A DNA stretch of 64,000 nt from Deltaproteobacteria bacterium (GCA_029261895.1 JAJDAK010000001.1:59850-123849), one strand, 5' to 3'; counted from the stretch's first letter, positions 17,828 through 28,298 are shown. The notes: a model not told the origin generated them from the letters alone. Numbers and translations are program-made.

Positions 17828-19069
17828 TTACCCATCTTTGCGAATCCGATAGCGCAGCGGATAATTCTTCAATCCGACAATGAAACTTGAATGAATCCAG
17901 CGTGGCTCCCCTGCAGGCTCGACCCATTCGAGCCGTCGAATCAGCTCGGAAAACAATGCGCGCTGCGAGCGGCGCGCGAGGTGAGATCCCAGGCAGAAGT
18001 GCTCCCCGATGCCGAAACCAAGGTGCGGGTTGGGATCGCGATCGACGCGAAACTCAAAAGGCGCGTCAAATACCTCTTCGTCGCGATTTGCTGAAGCGTA
18101 GAACAACAGTACTCGATCGTCTTTCGCAATCTTCTGGCCTCGAAGCTCCACATCGACGGCTGCCGTACGCATCATGTAGTTGACGGGTGAGGTCCAACGC
18201 ACGATCTCTTCGACCGCCGAGTTGATGAGCGACGGATCGCGCTTTAGTTTTTCAAGCTCATCGGGATGCTCGACCAGCGCTTTCATTCCGTTTACCAGAG
18301 CATTCTTGGTCGTGTCATGACCCGCGGTGAATGTGATGAGGTAGTAGCCAAAGGTCTCCATTGGACCCATGAGTTCGCCGTTCACTTTAGCGTTTGCGAG
18401 CAGGCTGGCGAGATCGTCCTGGGGGTTCGCTCGGCGATCTTCGATGATTCCTGAAAACAGATTGAAAATTTCGAGCCCCATCTCCTGGACCGCCTTCTCG
18501 CGATCCTCGCCGGGTCGTTGAAGTTCCGGATCATCTTTCGCAAAGAGTTGGTTGGTCAGCTCAAGAATCTTGGGTTCCGACTCGCGCGGTACACCTAAAA
18601 CCTTAGAGAGGATTCTCAACGGATGCGCGGTCGCGACGTCGATCGCAAAGTCACACTCCCCCTCACCCGCGAGTTGATCGACCAAATCACGCGCGCTCGC
18701 GGCGACAGTTTCTTCGATCTTCTGCATCGCCCGTGGCGTGAACCACGGACTCGCCACTTTGCGGTAGCTACGATGCTCCGGCGGATCCATCTCGATGATC
18801 GTACGCAGCGCACCAATGCCTTCGTCACGCCCCGATGGCTCATCATCCCGGAGCAAGACGATCCCGTGCGAACTCAGGAACCGCTCAGGATCCTTGGAGA
18901 TCGCACAGATATCTTCATGCTTCGTAATCGCCCAAAACGGCGGATACCTGCGCGCCACACATCGGTGAACCGGCGACTCACGGCGCAGCTCCGTCCAGAA
19001 TTCGTGGGGCGGACCGTTCGCTCCGTAGTAGCGATGGTCAACGAGTTCTAAACCGGTTTGCCTACCCAT
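17828..19069 (-). CDS. Cytochrome P450
   Basis: This 413-residue soluble bacterial P450 is read from ATG 19069 (MGRQTGLELVD). It shows the I-helix oxygen-activation motif AGHDTT, an E-x-x-R pair in EEIVRW, and the haem loop FGIGEHFCLG with the axial Cys. It would hydroxylate a hydrophobic substrate using electrons from a ferredoxin or flavodoxin system encoded elsewhere, as none is adjacent. Its sequence style is that of CYP families acting on steroids, terpenes or linear lipids; no finer assignment is possible here. Confidence 0.92.
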   Translation of the reverse strand: MGRQTGLELVDHRYYGANGPPHEFWTELRRESPVHRCVARRYPPFWAITKHEDICAISKDPERFLSSHGIVLLRDDEPSGRDEGIGALRTIIEMDPPEHRSYRKVASPWFTPRAMQKIEETVAASARDLVDQLAGEGECDFAIDVATAHPLRILSKVLGVPRESEPKILELTNQLFAKDDPELQRPGEDREKAVQEMGLEIFNLFSGIIEDRRANPQDDLASLLANAKVNGELMGPMETFGYYLITFTAGHDTTKNALVNGMKALVEHPDELEKLKRDPSLINSAVEEIVRWTSPVNYMMRTAAVDVELRGQKIAKDDRVLLFYASANRDEEVFDAPFEFRVDRDPNPHLGFGIGEHFCLGSHLARRSQRALFSELIRRLEWVEPAGEPRWIHSSFIVGLKNYPLRYRIRKDG

Positions 19070-19152
19070 TCTGTGTATTATGCACCAATTCAAGCGTGCG
19101 CCAACGAAGCTTGCGGCCCACGGATTTGTACGTTGTTATAAAGGGAACACAG

Positions 19153-19827
19153 GTGAAACAACCGGTTTGGGTTTGGACGATCATCTGGCTGGCGATTTGG
19201 ACGGCTGGACTCGGGTTCCTGCATCAACAGATGCACGGCAGTCTGAGCGCTTGGCATCTAACGCTGGTTCTCTTTCTTGCGGTCAACTTGTTGATCACAT
19301 TTCAAGAGATCTCACTCTACCTTTGCATCGACCAACTCGAAGCGCGCTATCAGGAACGGCAGAACCGCCAACCCGGCGAAGCGCGACCCCGCCGGAAGAG
19401 TTTCTTTCTTGCACCCGCGAGTTTTGGAGAACTCCTCACACCCGCGCTTTGGTCGAATGTCTGGGCCGAGTATGCGAAGTACGATCCGTCATATGCAGAT
19501 AGAAAGTCATTCGGCTTCGCGATCGATGTGGGCAATGGATTCTCAACACTGATCCCATCGCTGCTCTTTCTTTTCGGCATGACGCTAGAGATTTTTTCAC
19601 CGCTCGTACTTGGAATCCTGGGGCTGTTGCTCTTCTACCAAAAATTCTACTGCACGGGACTCTACTTCTTTACCTACTTGTTTAACCGCAGGTACGAAGG
19701 CCATTCGCGCGCAGCAGTCTGGAGTGTTGTTGGCGGCTCAAATATCATTTGGATGATCTTTCCCGCCATCGGGATGTACGTCTGTTATCAGCTGATTGTC
19801 GAGCGCAGTTTCGACATTCTGCGCTAG
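19153..19827 (+). CDS. Polytopic membrane protein of unknown function
   Basis: I do not recognise a family. GTG 19153 is preferred because AAGGG at 19141-19145 is well placed; an in-frame GTG at 19096 would add 19 residues without a visible ribosome site. The 224-residue product has about five hydrophobic segments, a charged loop (ARYQERQNRQPGEARPRRK) and a conserved-looking GNGFSTLIPSLLFLFGM segment. It is followed 13 bases later by the SUI1 gene, so the two may be cotranscribed. Confidence 0.7.
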   Translation: MKQPVWVWTIIWLAIWTAGLGFLHQQMHGSLSAWHLTLVLFLAVNLLITFQEISLYLCIDQLEARYQERQNRQPGEARPRRKSFFLAPASFGELLTPALWSNVWAEYAKYDPSYADRKSFGFAIDVGNGFSTLIPSLLFLFGMTLEIFSPLVLGILGLLLFYQKFYCTGLYFFTYLFNRRYEGHSRAAVWSVVGGSNIIWMIFPAIGMYVCYQLIVERSFDILR

Positions 19828-19840
19828 CGAAGTTAAGCCG

Positions 19841-20209
19841 ATGTCAAAGAAGCGTACCGGAAGCGATTCGAAGCTGGTGTATTCGAGCGAGCAAGGTCGT
19901 ACCTGCCCCAATTGCGGCAACCCGGCAGCAAAATGTGCGTGCAGAGGTGCTCGCTTTATTCCAAGTGGGGATGGGATCGCCCGGGTACGCCGAGAGATCT
20001 CGGGACGCGGCGGCAAGACCGTAACGACGATCTCGGGAATTCAGCTGAAAACCGATGAACTCAAAGACCTAACCAAGGAGCTCAAGCAGCTCTGCGGAAG
20101 CGGCGGCGCTCTTAAAGATGGGATCATCGAAATTCAGGGCGATCACCGCGACAAGATCGTCGCCGCACTTCAGGACCGCGGATTCACCGTCAAGCTTGCC
20201 GGTGGTTAG
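19841..20209 (+). CDS. SUI1/eIF1-like translation factor (YciH family)
   Basis: This 122-residue protein starts at ATG 19841. The N terminus has a small zinc-binding-like cluster (CPNCG and CACRG), and residues 45-122 form the SUI1 domain: GRGGKTVTTISG, LKxLCGSGGALKDG, GDHRDKIVAALQDRGF. Bacterial YciH proteins bind the 30S subunit and can influence initiation fidelity, especially under stress. The length and motif order are typical. Confidence 0.92.
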   Translation: MSKKRTGSDSKLVYSSEQGRTCPNCGNPAAKCACRGARFIPSGDGIARVRREISGRGGKTVTTISGIQLKTDELKDLTKELKQLCGSGGALKDGIIEIQGDHRDKIVAALQDRGFTVKLAGG

Positions 20210-20261
20210 TGTCAACGCGCAGCAAGATCCTGGGTTCGAACTAAAAAGGTCAACATCCAGT

Positions 20262-20606
20262 CTAGAGGATGGAAGACGCAAGATCTGTCAGGAACTGGTC
20301 CGTCTCAGATTCAAGAGTATGCAGCGCAGCAGAGACCTCATCAGCGCGCATACGCTGAGCTGCGTATAACAGCTCCTCCGCTGCCACTCGAGCACGCTCT
20401 GCAAGAAAGCTCGAGAAGAAGCTCTGCAGATAACCAGCCCAGTGAGCCACAGGGACCCAACGACCCGCTTCGACCGCATCACGGATTGGCGGCATGTACA
20501 TCGGTAGTTCACCAAGAACCTTATGCGCCAATTCGCTGAAGCGAGCGTGGTCTCCGTCAAAGTCCCGCAGCAGTCGCTGTATGTTGAAGGATTTGATCGA
20601 CCTCAT
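20262..20606 (-). CDS. Small helical protein resembling a degenerate Hpt (histidine phosphotransfer) domain
   Basis: This 114-residue protein has the helix pattern of an Hpt bundle: FDGDHARFSELAHKVLGELP, then IRDAVEAGRWVPVAHWAGYLQSFF. A His sits where Hpt proteins carry the phosphoryl-accepting His, but the usual HxLKGS context is replaced by HWAGYL, so phosphotransfer is doubtful. It has no neighbouring kinase. An inactive Hpt-like adaptor, or an unrelated four-helix protein, are both possible. Confidence 0.5.
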   Translation of the reverse strand: MRSIKSFNIQRLLRDFDGDHARFSELAHKVLGELPMYMPPIRDAVEAGRWVPVAHWAGYLQSFFSSFLAERARVAAEELLYAAQRMRADEVSAALHTLESETDQFLTDLASSIL

Positions 20607-20968
20607 TAAACATCACCGCATATGTCGTATCGGTAGGACAGACGCAGAAATCAAGTGACACGGTCGACATAAACGTACGGAATCAAGCTATGACGAGCGG
20701 ATCATGTATGGGAGCGACCTGTAGACCAAGATGAGCGTGCCAGTAAGTTGCGTTCGCATTCGGACTATTCTATATGCACAATGAGCGCAACTAATTGGTC
20801 GGTCCTGAAACACATTCGGGCGTAGCGACGAAAATTCCACAGCTTCGATTCGCATTTCTCGCGATAGCTTACAGCGGTTAGTTGCATGAAATTTCGCGTA
20901 TAGTTGAATTATCATTTTTTACTGAGATCTAGCGCTAAGATGAGGCCTGCGCATGTACTCTTCGTACT
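20607..20968. other. Intergenic region, AT-richer than its surroundings, upstream of the Rhs operon
   Basis: No convincing gene is seen here. The base composition becomes visibly more AT-rich toward 20880-20930. A weak sigma-70-like pair lies at 20748-20753 (TTGCGT) and 20771-20776 (TATATG) with 17 bases between, facing the shell gene; it matches consensus only partly. The region must hold the promoter of the long operon that follows. Confidence 0.35.
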
Positions 20969-23900
20969 ATGAAATGGTTATTCACTACGTTGCTCTTGGT
21001 ACTGGCCAGCACTGCGATGGCTCAGGAAGATCCAACCCGCCGGCTCGATCGCCTTTACGAGCTTGAACCCCAGACGCGCAATAGCCCGCTGATTGCGACA
21101 CCGGAAGCCGTCAAACTCCAGACGTTTACCGGTGGAGCAAGCTTTAGCTACGGCATCAGCGTGCCTGCGGGTACCGGAGGTGCTACGCCGAGCCTAGCGT
21201 TGAACTACTCGAGCCTGAGCAAAAACGGCCCCTACGGCTGGGGTTGGACATTGAACCTTTCCAGGCTTGAGCGTTGCACACGTTTTGGGCCCCCAACGTA
21301 TAACAACAGCCAGGACATCTTCGAACTCGATGGCGAAGTGCTGGTCCGAGATCCTCAGAATGCGAACCGTTTCTACAAGCGTAGCCACGATTTCACTCGA
21401 ATCGTCTACACCCCCGCCACTAACACTTGGAAGGTGACATCCCCCGATGGAACGGTTTTTAAGTATGGCGAAGCATCACGTAACGCGCGCATCGAATCTG
21501 GTTCAGGCACCTTCCGCTGGGCGCTCGACGAGGTCATCGACACCCAGGGCAATAGCTACCGCATCGAATATAAGGCGGACAACGGCGAGATCTATCCCGA
21601 GCGCATTCGGTACAGCTATCACGCGTCAGCGGGCCCCAATCAGTCGAAACGACTCGTGCTCTTCAAATGGACTGATCGCCGCAACAACGGCAGCGAGGAC
21701 CAGGACCGCCCAACGAGTTATCGCGGTGGCTTCAAGCAGCAGATTGCGCTCCGCTTAGACGAAATCATCACAGGGATTGATAACAACAACGATGGTGACC
21801 CGAGTGACGGGCGACTGGCACGCTACAGATTCGAGTACGCGAATAAGACAAGCGCGTCCAATGAACGGGATGCGCCGTTTTCCAAGCTACTCAGAGTTCA
21901 GCGCTTCGGCTCAGACAACGTGGCGTTTCCCAAGAAGACTATCTTCCAATATTCGGATCCTCAGCGGAGACACTTGCCGCCGGTCCTAACCGCCAACGGC
22001 ACCGCCATGAACTCGAAGCGAGCCACGGTCCCAGACACGAACGGTAGTCGAGGATGGCAAAATACGCTGACGGGCCTTTGGGATATGAACGGCGATGGCA
22101 TCAACGACCACGTCTCGGTCGATTCCAGTACCAAACAGTGGACGGTCTGGCTGGGTCTATCGATCGCTCAAGGCGGCCCCGGCTACGCTCTTCCGGTCCC
22201 TTGGCGCTTCTGTAATGGCTCGAGCTGCAACGATGCCGCATCGGGCAATGGCGTGCCGGGCGGTTCCGGAACCGGATATTGGCAGCTCGGCGTATCGGAT
22301 ACCGGGAGTTTCTCTTCCCCGACCGACCAAGGCACCGCTCGTACCGTTGCAGACATTGTCGACATGAATGGCGATGGCTATCCCGACCGTGTCACCGTCA
22401 AGAGCGATGGCTCGTGGCGAGTCCGTTTCAACCAAGCGTGGAACCGTAGTTTGCCAAGTAATCAGCGTTTCGCATTTGGATCCGAGGTCGTCTGGGGGGA
22501 ACCCAATATTCCGGCGAATCAAACCTGCAGTAAGTGCACCGCGATTCACAACACCTATTCGCGTCCCAGTGGACCCAAGCGTGGAAATCCCAGCGAAACG
22601 GCCGTTCCGAATACCGAAGTGCTCTCGATGATCATCGACGTCAACGGCGACGGGCTTCCCGATCATATGACGCAGGATCTCGGGACATTCGGAAACGTTT
22701 GGATCTCGATCAACAACGGCTGCGAAGGCACATGCGGTTTCGAGCCCGCCTACAACTCAGCAAGTGGCTTTGCGATTGCACAACAGACCGGAACACTCGA
22801 CTACACAACGCTCGGAGAGTCCTATGCATTTGTCGTGGTCGGCGATAGCATCGGCAAACGAGGCAATGGTCAAGTGGCTTCGATCGCCGACATCAATAGC
22901 GATGGTTTTCCGGATCGTATCCTCAGCAATATTAACCACGATGACCCATCGGGGTTCGATCCTTGTTGGACCATCAACTTCGGCAACGGCAGCGGCTTCT
23001 TCTCAACGGCCAACGTAACCCAACACTGCTGGGGTGATACCAGCGCATGGGATGCCCGCGGGTACCTAACCTCAGAACGGTTCGCGGAGATATCACCAGT
23101 AGCCAGTATTCTGTTCACGGCGGGATCGTTGATCGATCTCAACGGCGATGGCGTGGTCGATCGGGTCGGACAACCGGCTACCAATACGGGCGATATGTTG
23201 GTTCGCTTCGGACTCGGGGATGGCCGCTTTACCAGTGATGATGTTGTCTGGAACGGTTTGACTGCTGGCGAGCTCATGCAAGCTGCGGATCACAGCGGCG
23301 ATGGGCTGATCGACGCGCAGGAATGCTTCAGTTCCGTTTTCGGCTGCGGTCAACCGTCTGTCCGGCTCCACCCTGGCGCACCGGGTTTATTGACGAAGGT
23401 GACGAACGAATTCGGCGGTATCACGAAGATCAGGTACAAGAATTCGGCAGACGCCGTGGGTAACGTCGCGGTCTCATCGGAGTCCCTCCCCGCAAGCACG
23501 GTTCCTCTTCGTGGGCATCAGTGGGTCGTCGACAAGATTTGGGTTAATGACGGTCGCAGTGATCCGAATGTCACCAACGAAATCAAGTACTTCGAACCGC
23601 GGTACGACAACGAACTCCGCGAGAATTTCGGTTTCCGCATGGCCCAGGAAACCGATGCGATCGGTACCTACTCGCAAACTCAATTCTCTCAGAAGATCGC
23701 GACGAAGGGTCGTGTTCAGGTGGTCGATGTCTACAAGAACAGCGGCGCACGGATCCAGTCCTCCGGTACAGCTTGGCCTGTTTATACAACCGAAACCCCT
23801 GGGGGCAGACAGATCCCTGGATCGACCGTGGCGTTTCCCGAGCTTCAAATCAACCGAATTCATATTGGCAACAAGGACCAGGTAAGCATCTCCGTTCGAG

Positions 23901-26341
23901 AGTTCGACACCGGAACCGGCAACTTGACCTCCGAAACAGACGCGGGCGGTGATGGCGAGTTGGGCACCAGCGACGATCTAACCCGCGAATTTACCTATGC
24001 GACCAACGTCGGGAAGTGGTTGCTCAATTACCCCGTCACCGTGGTAGAAAAACACGGCGCTTCTGCCAGTGCCGCGGGCACCACCATCATCTCCTATGAC
24101 GGTCAGGCATGGCCCACCGCACCGACCAAGGGAAATGTCACCGGGGTGACACGCTCCTTCGATAGCGAGAGCTTGAGCGACTCCTGGACCTACGATGCTT
24201 TTGGCAACGTCAAAACCTATAACGATCCTCGCCGCAACGAAGCCGGTTCAGGGAGCCCGACGCTCAGCATCAGTTATGAAACTGGCTACAACACCTTCCC
24301 GCTGGATATCACCAACCGGCGCGCACAGGTTTCGCACTACGCGTTTGATACAACGAAGTCAGAGGTCACGCACGTGCTCGGGCCGAATGGCGATCGCACC
24401 TGCCGCGCGTACGACGGATTCGGCCGGCTAACCTCCATACGCGAACACTCAACGTCTGTGTCGAGCGCATCGGGGAGCTGCGACACGCTGCTCGCCGACT
24501 TTAGTTTCAATAACATCGGCCTGCCATCGAGCCAGCATATTCTTCAACGACAATTTCCTGGCACCGGGACCGGAGCACTCGAGGGTCGGCGTTACTTCAA
24601 CGGTCTTGGCCGCGTGTATCATGAGGAAAGCCAAGCTACCGCGAACGACTTCACCAAGGTGAGTCGAGCCTGGGACAACCGCGGTCAACAGATATGCGAG
24701 ACCCTGCCTTACCGCGGTGGCAATGGCACGAGGGACTGCCTCAGTACCCGCCCCTTTCGGCAAACGATTTTCGAAGCATCGGGACGACCCACTGCGATCC
24801 TTCTCGGAGAGGTAGGCGGTGGCGCGCGTTTTGAATCCACCACTACCTACGTGCTGTCGAACTTCGACGGCCGTGGTGAAGAGGATCTCGTTGCGGTCAT
24901 TCGCACCTATGCGGATCCATCCCCGGATCGACTCGTGCGCATCGCCCGCGATAGTCGCGGCGAAGTCGTGGAGGTTCGGGAGAACGGCGGTGGCGATACG
25001 ACGCTGGTGCGCGATGCACGCAGCCGCGTGATCCGAGTCGACGGGCCGGATATCGATCTAACCGAGGGCGTGGATAACAACGGCATCGGGACGGACACCA
25101 ACATTATGCAGATCGCGTATGACTTCCTCGGCCGGCGCAAGTCTGTAACGCTCCCCGGAAGTTGCAGCGCATCAAGCGGTCGCAACTGGACTTTCAGCTA
25201 CGACAGCAATGGCAACCTTGATAGCCAGACCTCGCCCGCGGGTATCACGCTTGGATTCGACTACGACAACCTCGACCGCATTGAGCGCAAGAGGTATCCG
25301 GATTCCGCGAAGGATCACATCTATAGCTACGACACCGGTGCGAACGGCAAGGGTCGACTTGCTTCCGTGCGTACGCCAAGTGTCACAACACGCTTCGTCT
25401 ACACCTTGCAGGGAGACTTAGACAAGAAGACGCGTGAGTTTGGTGTCGTGCCTGCGATGACGATCGACTACTCGTACGACAAGTTAGATCGACGCACGAG
25501 CACGACCTACCCCGATGGAAACATCATTACGTTTGTGTACTCGGGTCTCTTCCCATCGCAGGTCATCGAGAACTTGACTGTCATAGCCGATGGTATTCAG
25601 TACCATGCGAGCGGTGCACTCTCGTTGATTACCCATCCCGGTGATCAAAGCGGAAGTGGCAGTTTCAGCTCGTATCAATTCGACCCGAGTACCTATCGAC
25701 CCACGGTCTTCTCAACGGTTGGTAACGGTGAGGCGATCCAGGGCTTGCAGCTCTTCCATGATCTCGCCGGTAACCCAACGCGAACGCTCGAAATCATTGA
25801 TGGCGAAAAGATTCTTGAGCAGAATTTCGACTACGACAAACTGCATCGGCTCGAGCACGTGGATTCCAGCGGCACGCTTTCGTATCCAACCATCGATTAC
25901 GAATACGATGACGCGGGCAATATCCGCAAACTCGGCCTGCGCGAGATGCGCTATGGCTGTTCCGAAGGTGGCCCGCATGCTGTGACGGAGGTCTTTGCCG
26001 CAGGCCTGGAAGCCGGACGCTACTTATACGATCGCGATGGCGCGGTGGTTGAACGTAAGAACCAAGAAATCTTCGCTCCGCTGAAACTCGCAAGACTCAT
26101 CCGTGATGACGACGGTCGCATTGCCCACTTCATACAAAGCGGCGGCCGGGCTTGTTACGAGTACGATGAGACCGGGCAGAGATCGACCAAGGATTTCTCA
26201 GATCGGCCGAACCCGGCGCCTATCGAAGTGGACCGCCTGTATGTGGATCCTGAGTATGAAGTCGACCTAACGAACGACAGCCATCAAACACATGTGTTTC
26301 TCGGCAATCGGCGCATGGCGACGATTTTGAGGGACAACTAA
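20969..26341 (+). CDS. Secreted SpvB/TcB/Rhs-type shell protein, lacking the C-terminal core
   Basis: This 1790-residue protein has a Sec signal (cleavage near TAMA-QED). Residues about 45-330 match the SpvB/TcB N-terminal domain (GGASFSYGISVPAGTGG, LNYSSLSKNGPYGWGWTL). VCBS/FG-GAP calcium-type motifs follow (DMNGDG, DVNGDG, DINSDG, DLNGDG), then the TcB middle segment (LLTKVTNEFGGITKIRYKN). From about 1060 onward come YD repeats such as YDAFGNV, YDNLDR and YEYDDAGNI. These proteins build a hollow beta-cocoon that encloses a toxin. This one ends at HVFLGNRRMATILRDN, exactly where Rhs proteins normally continue into the HxDxLGS core. That core is found in separate downstream genes. Its TAA overlaps the next ATG. 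Confidence 0.9.
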   Translation: MKWLFTTLLLVLASTAMAQEDPTRRLDRLYELEPQTRNSPLIATPEAVKLQTFTGGASFSYGISVPAGTGGATPSLALNYSSLSKNGPYGWGWTLNLSRLERCTRFGPPTYNNSQDIFELDGEVLVRDPQNANRFYKRSHDFTRIVYTPATNTWKVTSPDGTVFKYGEASRNARIESGSGTFRWALDEVIDTQGNSYRIEYKADNGEIYPERIRYSYHASAGPNQSKRLVLFKWTDRRNNGSEDQDRPTSYRGGFKQQIALRLDEIITGIDNNNDGDPSDGRLARYRFEYANKTSASNERDAPFSKLLRVQRFGSDNVAFPKKTIFQYSDPQRRHLPPVLTANGTAMNSKRATVPDTNGSRGWQNTLTGLWDMNGDGINDHVSVDSSTKQWTVWLGLSIAQGGPGYALPVPWRFCNGSSCNDAASGNGVPGGSGTGYWQLGVSDTGSFSSPTDQGTARTVADIVDMNGDGYPDRVTVKSDGSWRVRFNQAWNRSLPSNQRFAFGSEVVWGEPNIPANQTCSKCTAIHNTYSRPSGPKRGNPSETAVPNTEVLSMIIDVNGDGLPDHMTQDLGTFGNVWISINNGCEGTCGFEPAYNSASGFAIAQQTGTLDYTTLGESYAFVVVGDSIGKRGNGQVASIADINSDGFPDRILSNINHDDPSGFDPCWTINFGNGSGFFSTANVTQHCWGDTSAWDARGYLTSERFAEISPVASILFTAGSLIDLNGDGVVDRVGQPATNTGDMLVRFGLGDGRFTSDDVVWNGLTAGELMQAADHSGDGLIDAQECFSSVFGCGQPSVRLHPGAPGLLTKVTNEFGGITKIRYKNSADAVGNVAVSSESLPASTVPLRGHQWVVDKIWVNDGRSDPNVTNEIKYFEPRYDNELRENFGFRMAQETDAIGTYSQTQFSQKIATKGRVQVVDVYKNSGARIQSSGTAWPVYTTETPGGRQIPGSTVAFPELQINRIHIGNKDQVSISVREFDTGTGNLTSETDAGGDGELGTSDDLTREFTYATNVGKWLLNYPVTVVEKHGASASAAGTTIISYDGQAWPTAPTKGNVTGVTRSFDSESLSDSWTYDAFGNVKTYNDPRRNEAGSGSPTLSISYETGYNTFPLDITNRRAQVSHYAFDTTKSEVTHVLGPNGDRTCRAYDGFGRLTSIREHSTSVSSASGSCDTLLADFSFNNIGLPSSQHILQRQFPGTGTGALEGRRYFNGLGRVYHEESQATANDFTKVSRAWDNRGQQICETLPYRGGNGTRDCLSTRPFRQTIFEASGRPTAILLGEVGGGARFESTTTYVLSNFDGRGEEDLVAVIRTYADPSPDRLVRIARDSRGEVVEVRENGGGDTTLVRDARSRVIRVDGPDIDLTEGVDNNGIGTDTNIMQIAYDFLGRRKSVTLPGSCSASSGRNWTFSYDSNGNLDSQTSPAGITLGFDYDNLDRIERKRYPDSAKDHIYSYDTGANGKGRLASVRTPSVTTRFVYTLQGDLDKKTREFGVVPAMTIDYSYDKLDRRTSTTYPDGNIITFVYSGLFPSQVIENLTVIADGIQYHASGALSLITHPGDQSGSGSFSSYQFDPSTYRPTVFSTVGNGEAIQGLQLFHDLAGNPTRTLEIIDGEKILEQNFDYDKLHRLEHVDSSGTLSYPTIDYEYDDAGNIRKLGLREMRYGCSEGGPHAVTEVFAAGLEAGRYLYDRDGAVVERKNQEIFAPLKLARLIRDDDGRIAHFIQSGGRACYEYDETGQRSTKDFSDRPNPAPIEVDRLYVDPEYEVDLTNDSHQTHVFLGNRRMATILRDN

Positions 26342-28287
26342 TGATGTACTACAGAATTATCTTCTCGACCTTGGCTGTGTTCCTCTTCTCCTCTACGGCA
26401 CACTCAGTTTGTGAACATGAAACCGCCGCGAGCGCGAGTGGGCTTTTTTGCGAAATTTCGGGACCCTCGGAAGTCGAAGTTGGCGAGAGGTTCGAGGTGC
26501 ATTGGAGCAGTCTCGGCGGCGCCAGGATGGATAGCTTCGGCTGGGAAGGACCCACTTCGCCACCGATCGGCGCGCTCGAAGTCGGCCTTGAAGGCAAATG
26601 GGGCGGCGATCTCCATCTCTCAGAGCCCGGCACCGCATCGGTAACGATGCGCGTATCCACAGATGAATACGAGTCTTTTTGCCATTACGAGGTCACGGCG
26701 GCCGACCACACGCCCCCGACACTTCTGGTCGTTTCACCGACACAGGGAGCGGTCGTCCAGACGAACAACACTACCTTCGTGATCATTGCGCTCGATGACT
26801 ATAATTTGAAGCCCGGCGGTGTGACGTACAAAGTCAACGGTGGAACTGAAAAAGTCTATGACATGAACGTCTGCTACCTCGGCGTCCTATGCATTGATAA
26901 CATTACGCTCCAGCCCGGAATGAACGTCGTGGAGTTCTTCGCGGAGGATCTCGGTGGAAACGTGGCCACCCAGAGCGTTCAAGTCGTTGCGAATACAGAA
27001 AGTGGTCCGCTCGCCTGTTACGTCAATGGACCCGATGAAGTCGTCGCGGGCGTACCGTTCGACATCGGTTGGGGAACCACCGGTGGTTCCGTGACCTCAA
27101 TGACGGCCCATTGGATTGACGATGATAACCACGACCAGATCCGTTACGTGCGACCGTCCGACGGCGAGATTCTCTGGCTCGGTCCCGACCAGGGCCTCCC
27201 CAACTACGATTTCTGGGGTGACATTGTAAAGCTTGCCGGCGATAAGCCTTCCTCGGTGATCATTACAGCGAGCGGCCCCGCGGGGACAACGTACTGCGGT
27301 CATCGGATTAAATTTAGCGATGGATTCGATTGCAAGATCGACGGTCCTTCGCGTGTCGATATCGGGGAACGTTTCTCGGTGGCATGGTCAACCACGGGCG
27401 CGACCGAAATGCACTCTCTCGGCTGGACAGGACCTACGTTCATACCAATTGGCCCGCTACAGGTCGCACTGAACGGTGAATGGGGCGTCGATTTCCATCT
27501 CAACGGGGACGGATTGGCAAGCGTCACGATGGAAGCCACGAACGCTGCCAATAAGAAAACACGTTGTGACTACAGTGTCTTCGCTGCAAACCTTTCCGAT
27601 CCCACACTCAACGTGTTTTTTCCCGCCAATAACGCAACAGTCAATAGTTACCAGCTTCCGATCGGGTTCCTTGCTTCGGATCCGGGTGGCCTTCACGGCG
27701 TCAACCCGATCCGGGTCAAGGTAAACGACGGGCCGTGGGAAAATAAAACGATGGTTTGCTTCTGGGGATGCTGGGTCACGGCCGAGCTCGAGCCTGGGGT
27801 GAACACCGTAACGATTCGTGCCAAAGACTTCGCAGGCCGCACAACCGATGTCGTACGGACCGTCACCTTCACGCCACAACCGACCTGCAGCTATCCGGCT
27901 TGCGATGCGCGACCCAATCTGGAGATGTATCCGGTTCAGCCGTGCCGCTTATACGATTCCCGCACAGACGGTGTGCCGCTGCAGATGAACCAACCACAGA
28001 GTATTCGCGTAGCCGGAGAAAAGTGCGGTATCCCGCATAATGCGAAGGTCGTGATGGCAAACTTGACCGTCGTCAGTCCAACAGCGGAGGGGCGACTGAT
28101 CGCGTATCCCTCGGATTCGTCCCCCGGCGGTCCTTCACGTGTTCAGTACCGCGCGGGCGGCGTCTATGCCGCGCACTCCTGGGTCAATATCGCAGCCGAC
28201 GGTACGGGTGCCATCACGGCGCATATGCTCGGCGCACCTTCGGGCCAGGCTGATTTCATTATCGATATTACGGGTTACTTCAAGTAA
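26341..28287 (+). CDS. Secreted multidomain Ig-like protein with a DxTGYF C-terminal domain
   Basis: This 648-residue protein has a Sec signal peptide. Two homologous blocks of about 180 residues (near 32-215 and 325-515) share CxIxGPSxVxxGERFxVxWS, SLGW/SFGWxGPT, PIGxLxVxLxGxWGxDxHL and LxPGxNxVxxxAxDxxG. A shorter third copy (ACYVNGPDEVVAG) lies between them. They look like tandem Ig/Big-type beta-sandwiches. The last 125 residues (PVQPCRLYDSR ... DFIIDITGYFK) are the conserved domain also found, in shorter form, in the next two genes. It probably acts outside the cell with the shell protein; its function is not known. The start (ATG 26341 or 26344) overlaps the stop of the shell gene. Confidence 0.75.
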   Translation: MMYYRIIFSTLAVFLFSSTAHSVCEHETAASASGLFCEISGPSEVEVGERFEVHWSSLGGARMDSFGWEGPTSPPIGALEVGLEGKWGGDLHLSEPGTASVTMRVSTDEYESFCHYEVTAADHTPPTLLVVSPTQGAVVQTNNTTFVIIALDDYNLKPGGVTYKVNGGTEKVYDMNVCYLGVLCIDNITLQPGMNVVEFFAEDLGGNVATQSVQVVANTESGPLACYVNGPDEVVAGVPFDIGWGTTGGSVTSMTAHWIDDDNHDQIRYVRPSDGEILWLGPDQGLPNYDFWGDIVKLAGDKPSSVIITASGPAGTTYCGHRIKFSDGFDCKIDGPSRVDIGERFSVAWSTTGATEMHSLGWTGPTFIPIGPLQVALNGEWGVDFHLNGDGLASVTMEATNAANKKTRCDYSVFAANLSDPTLNVFFPANNATVNSYQLPIGFLASDPGGLHGVNPIRVKVNDGPWENKTMVCFWGCWVTAELEPGVNTVTIRAKDFAGRTTDVVRTVTFTPQPTCSYPACDARPNLEMYPVQPCRLYDSRTDGVPLQMNQPQSIRVAGEKCGIPHNAKVVMANLTVVSPTAEGRLIAYPSDSSPGGPSRVQYRAGGVYAAHSWVNIAADGTGAITAHMLGAPSGQADFIIDITGYFK

Positions 28288-28298
28288 GGACTGCAGCA

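Noticed and set aside
20748..20776. TTGCGT-17-TATATG as promoter of the Rhs operon
   Set aside because: Only 7 of 12 consensus positions match. It is mentioned in the intergenic entry but not supported well enough to list as a promoter.
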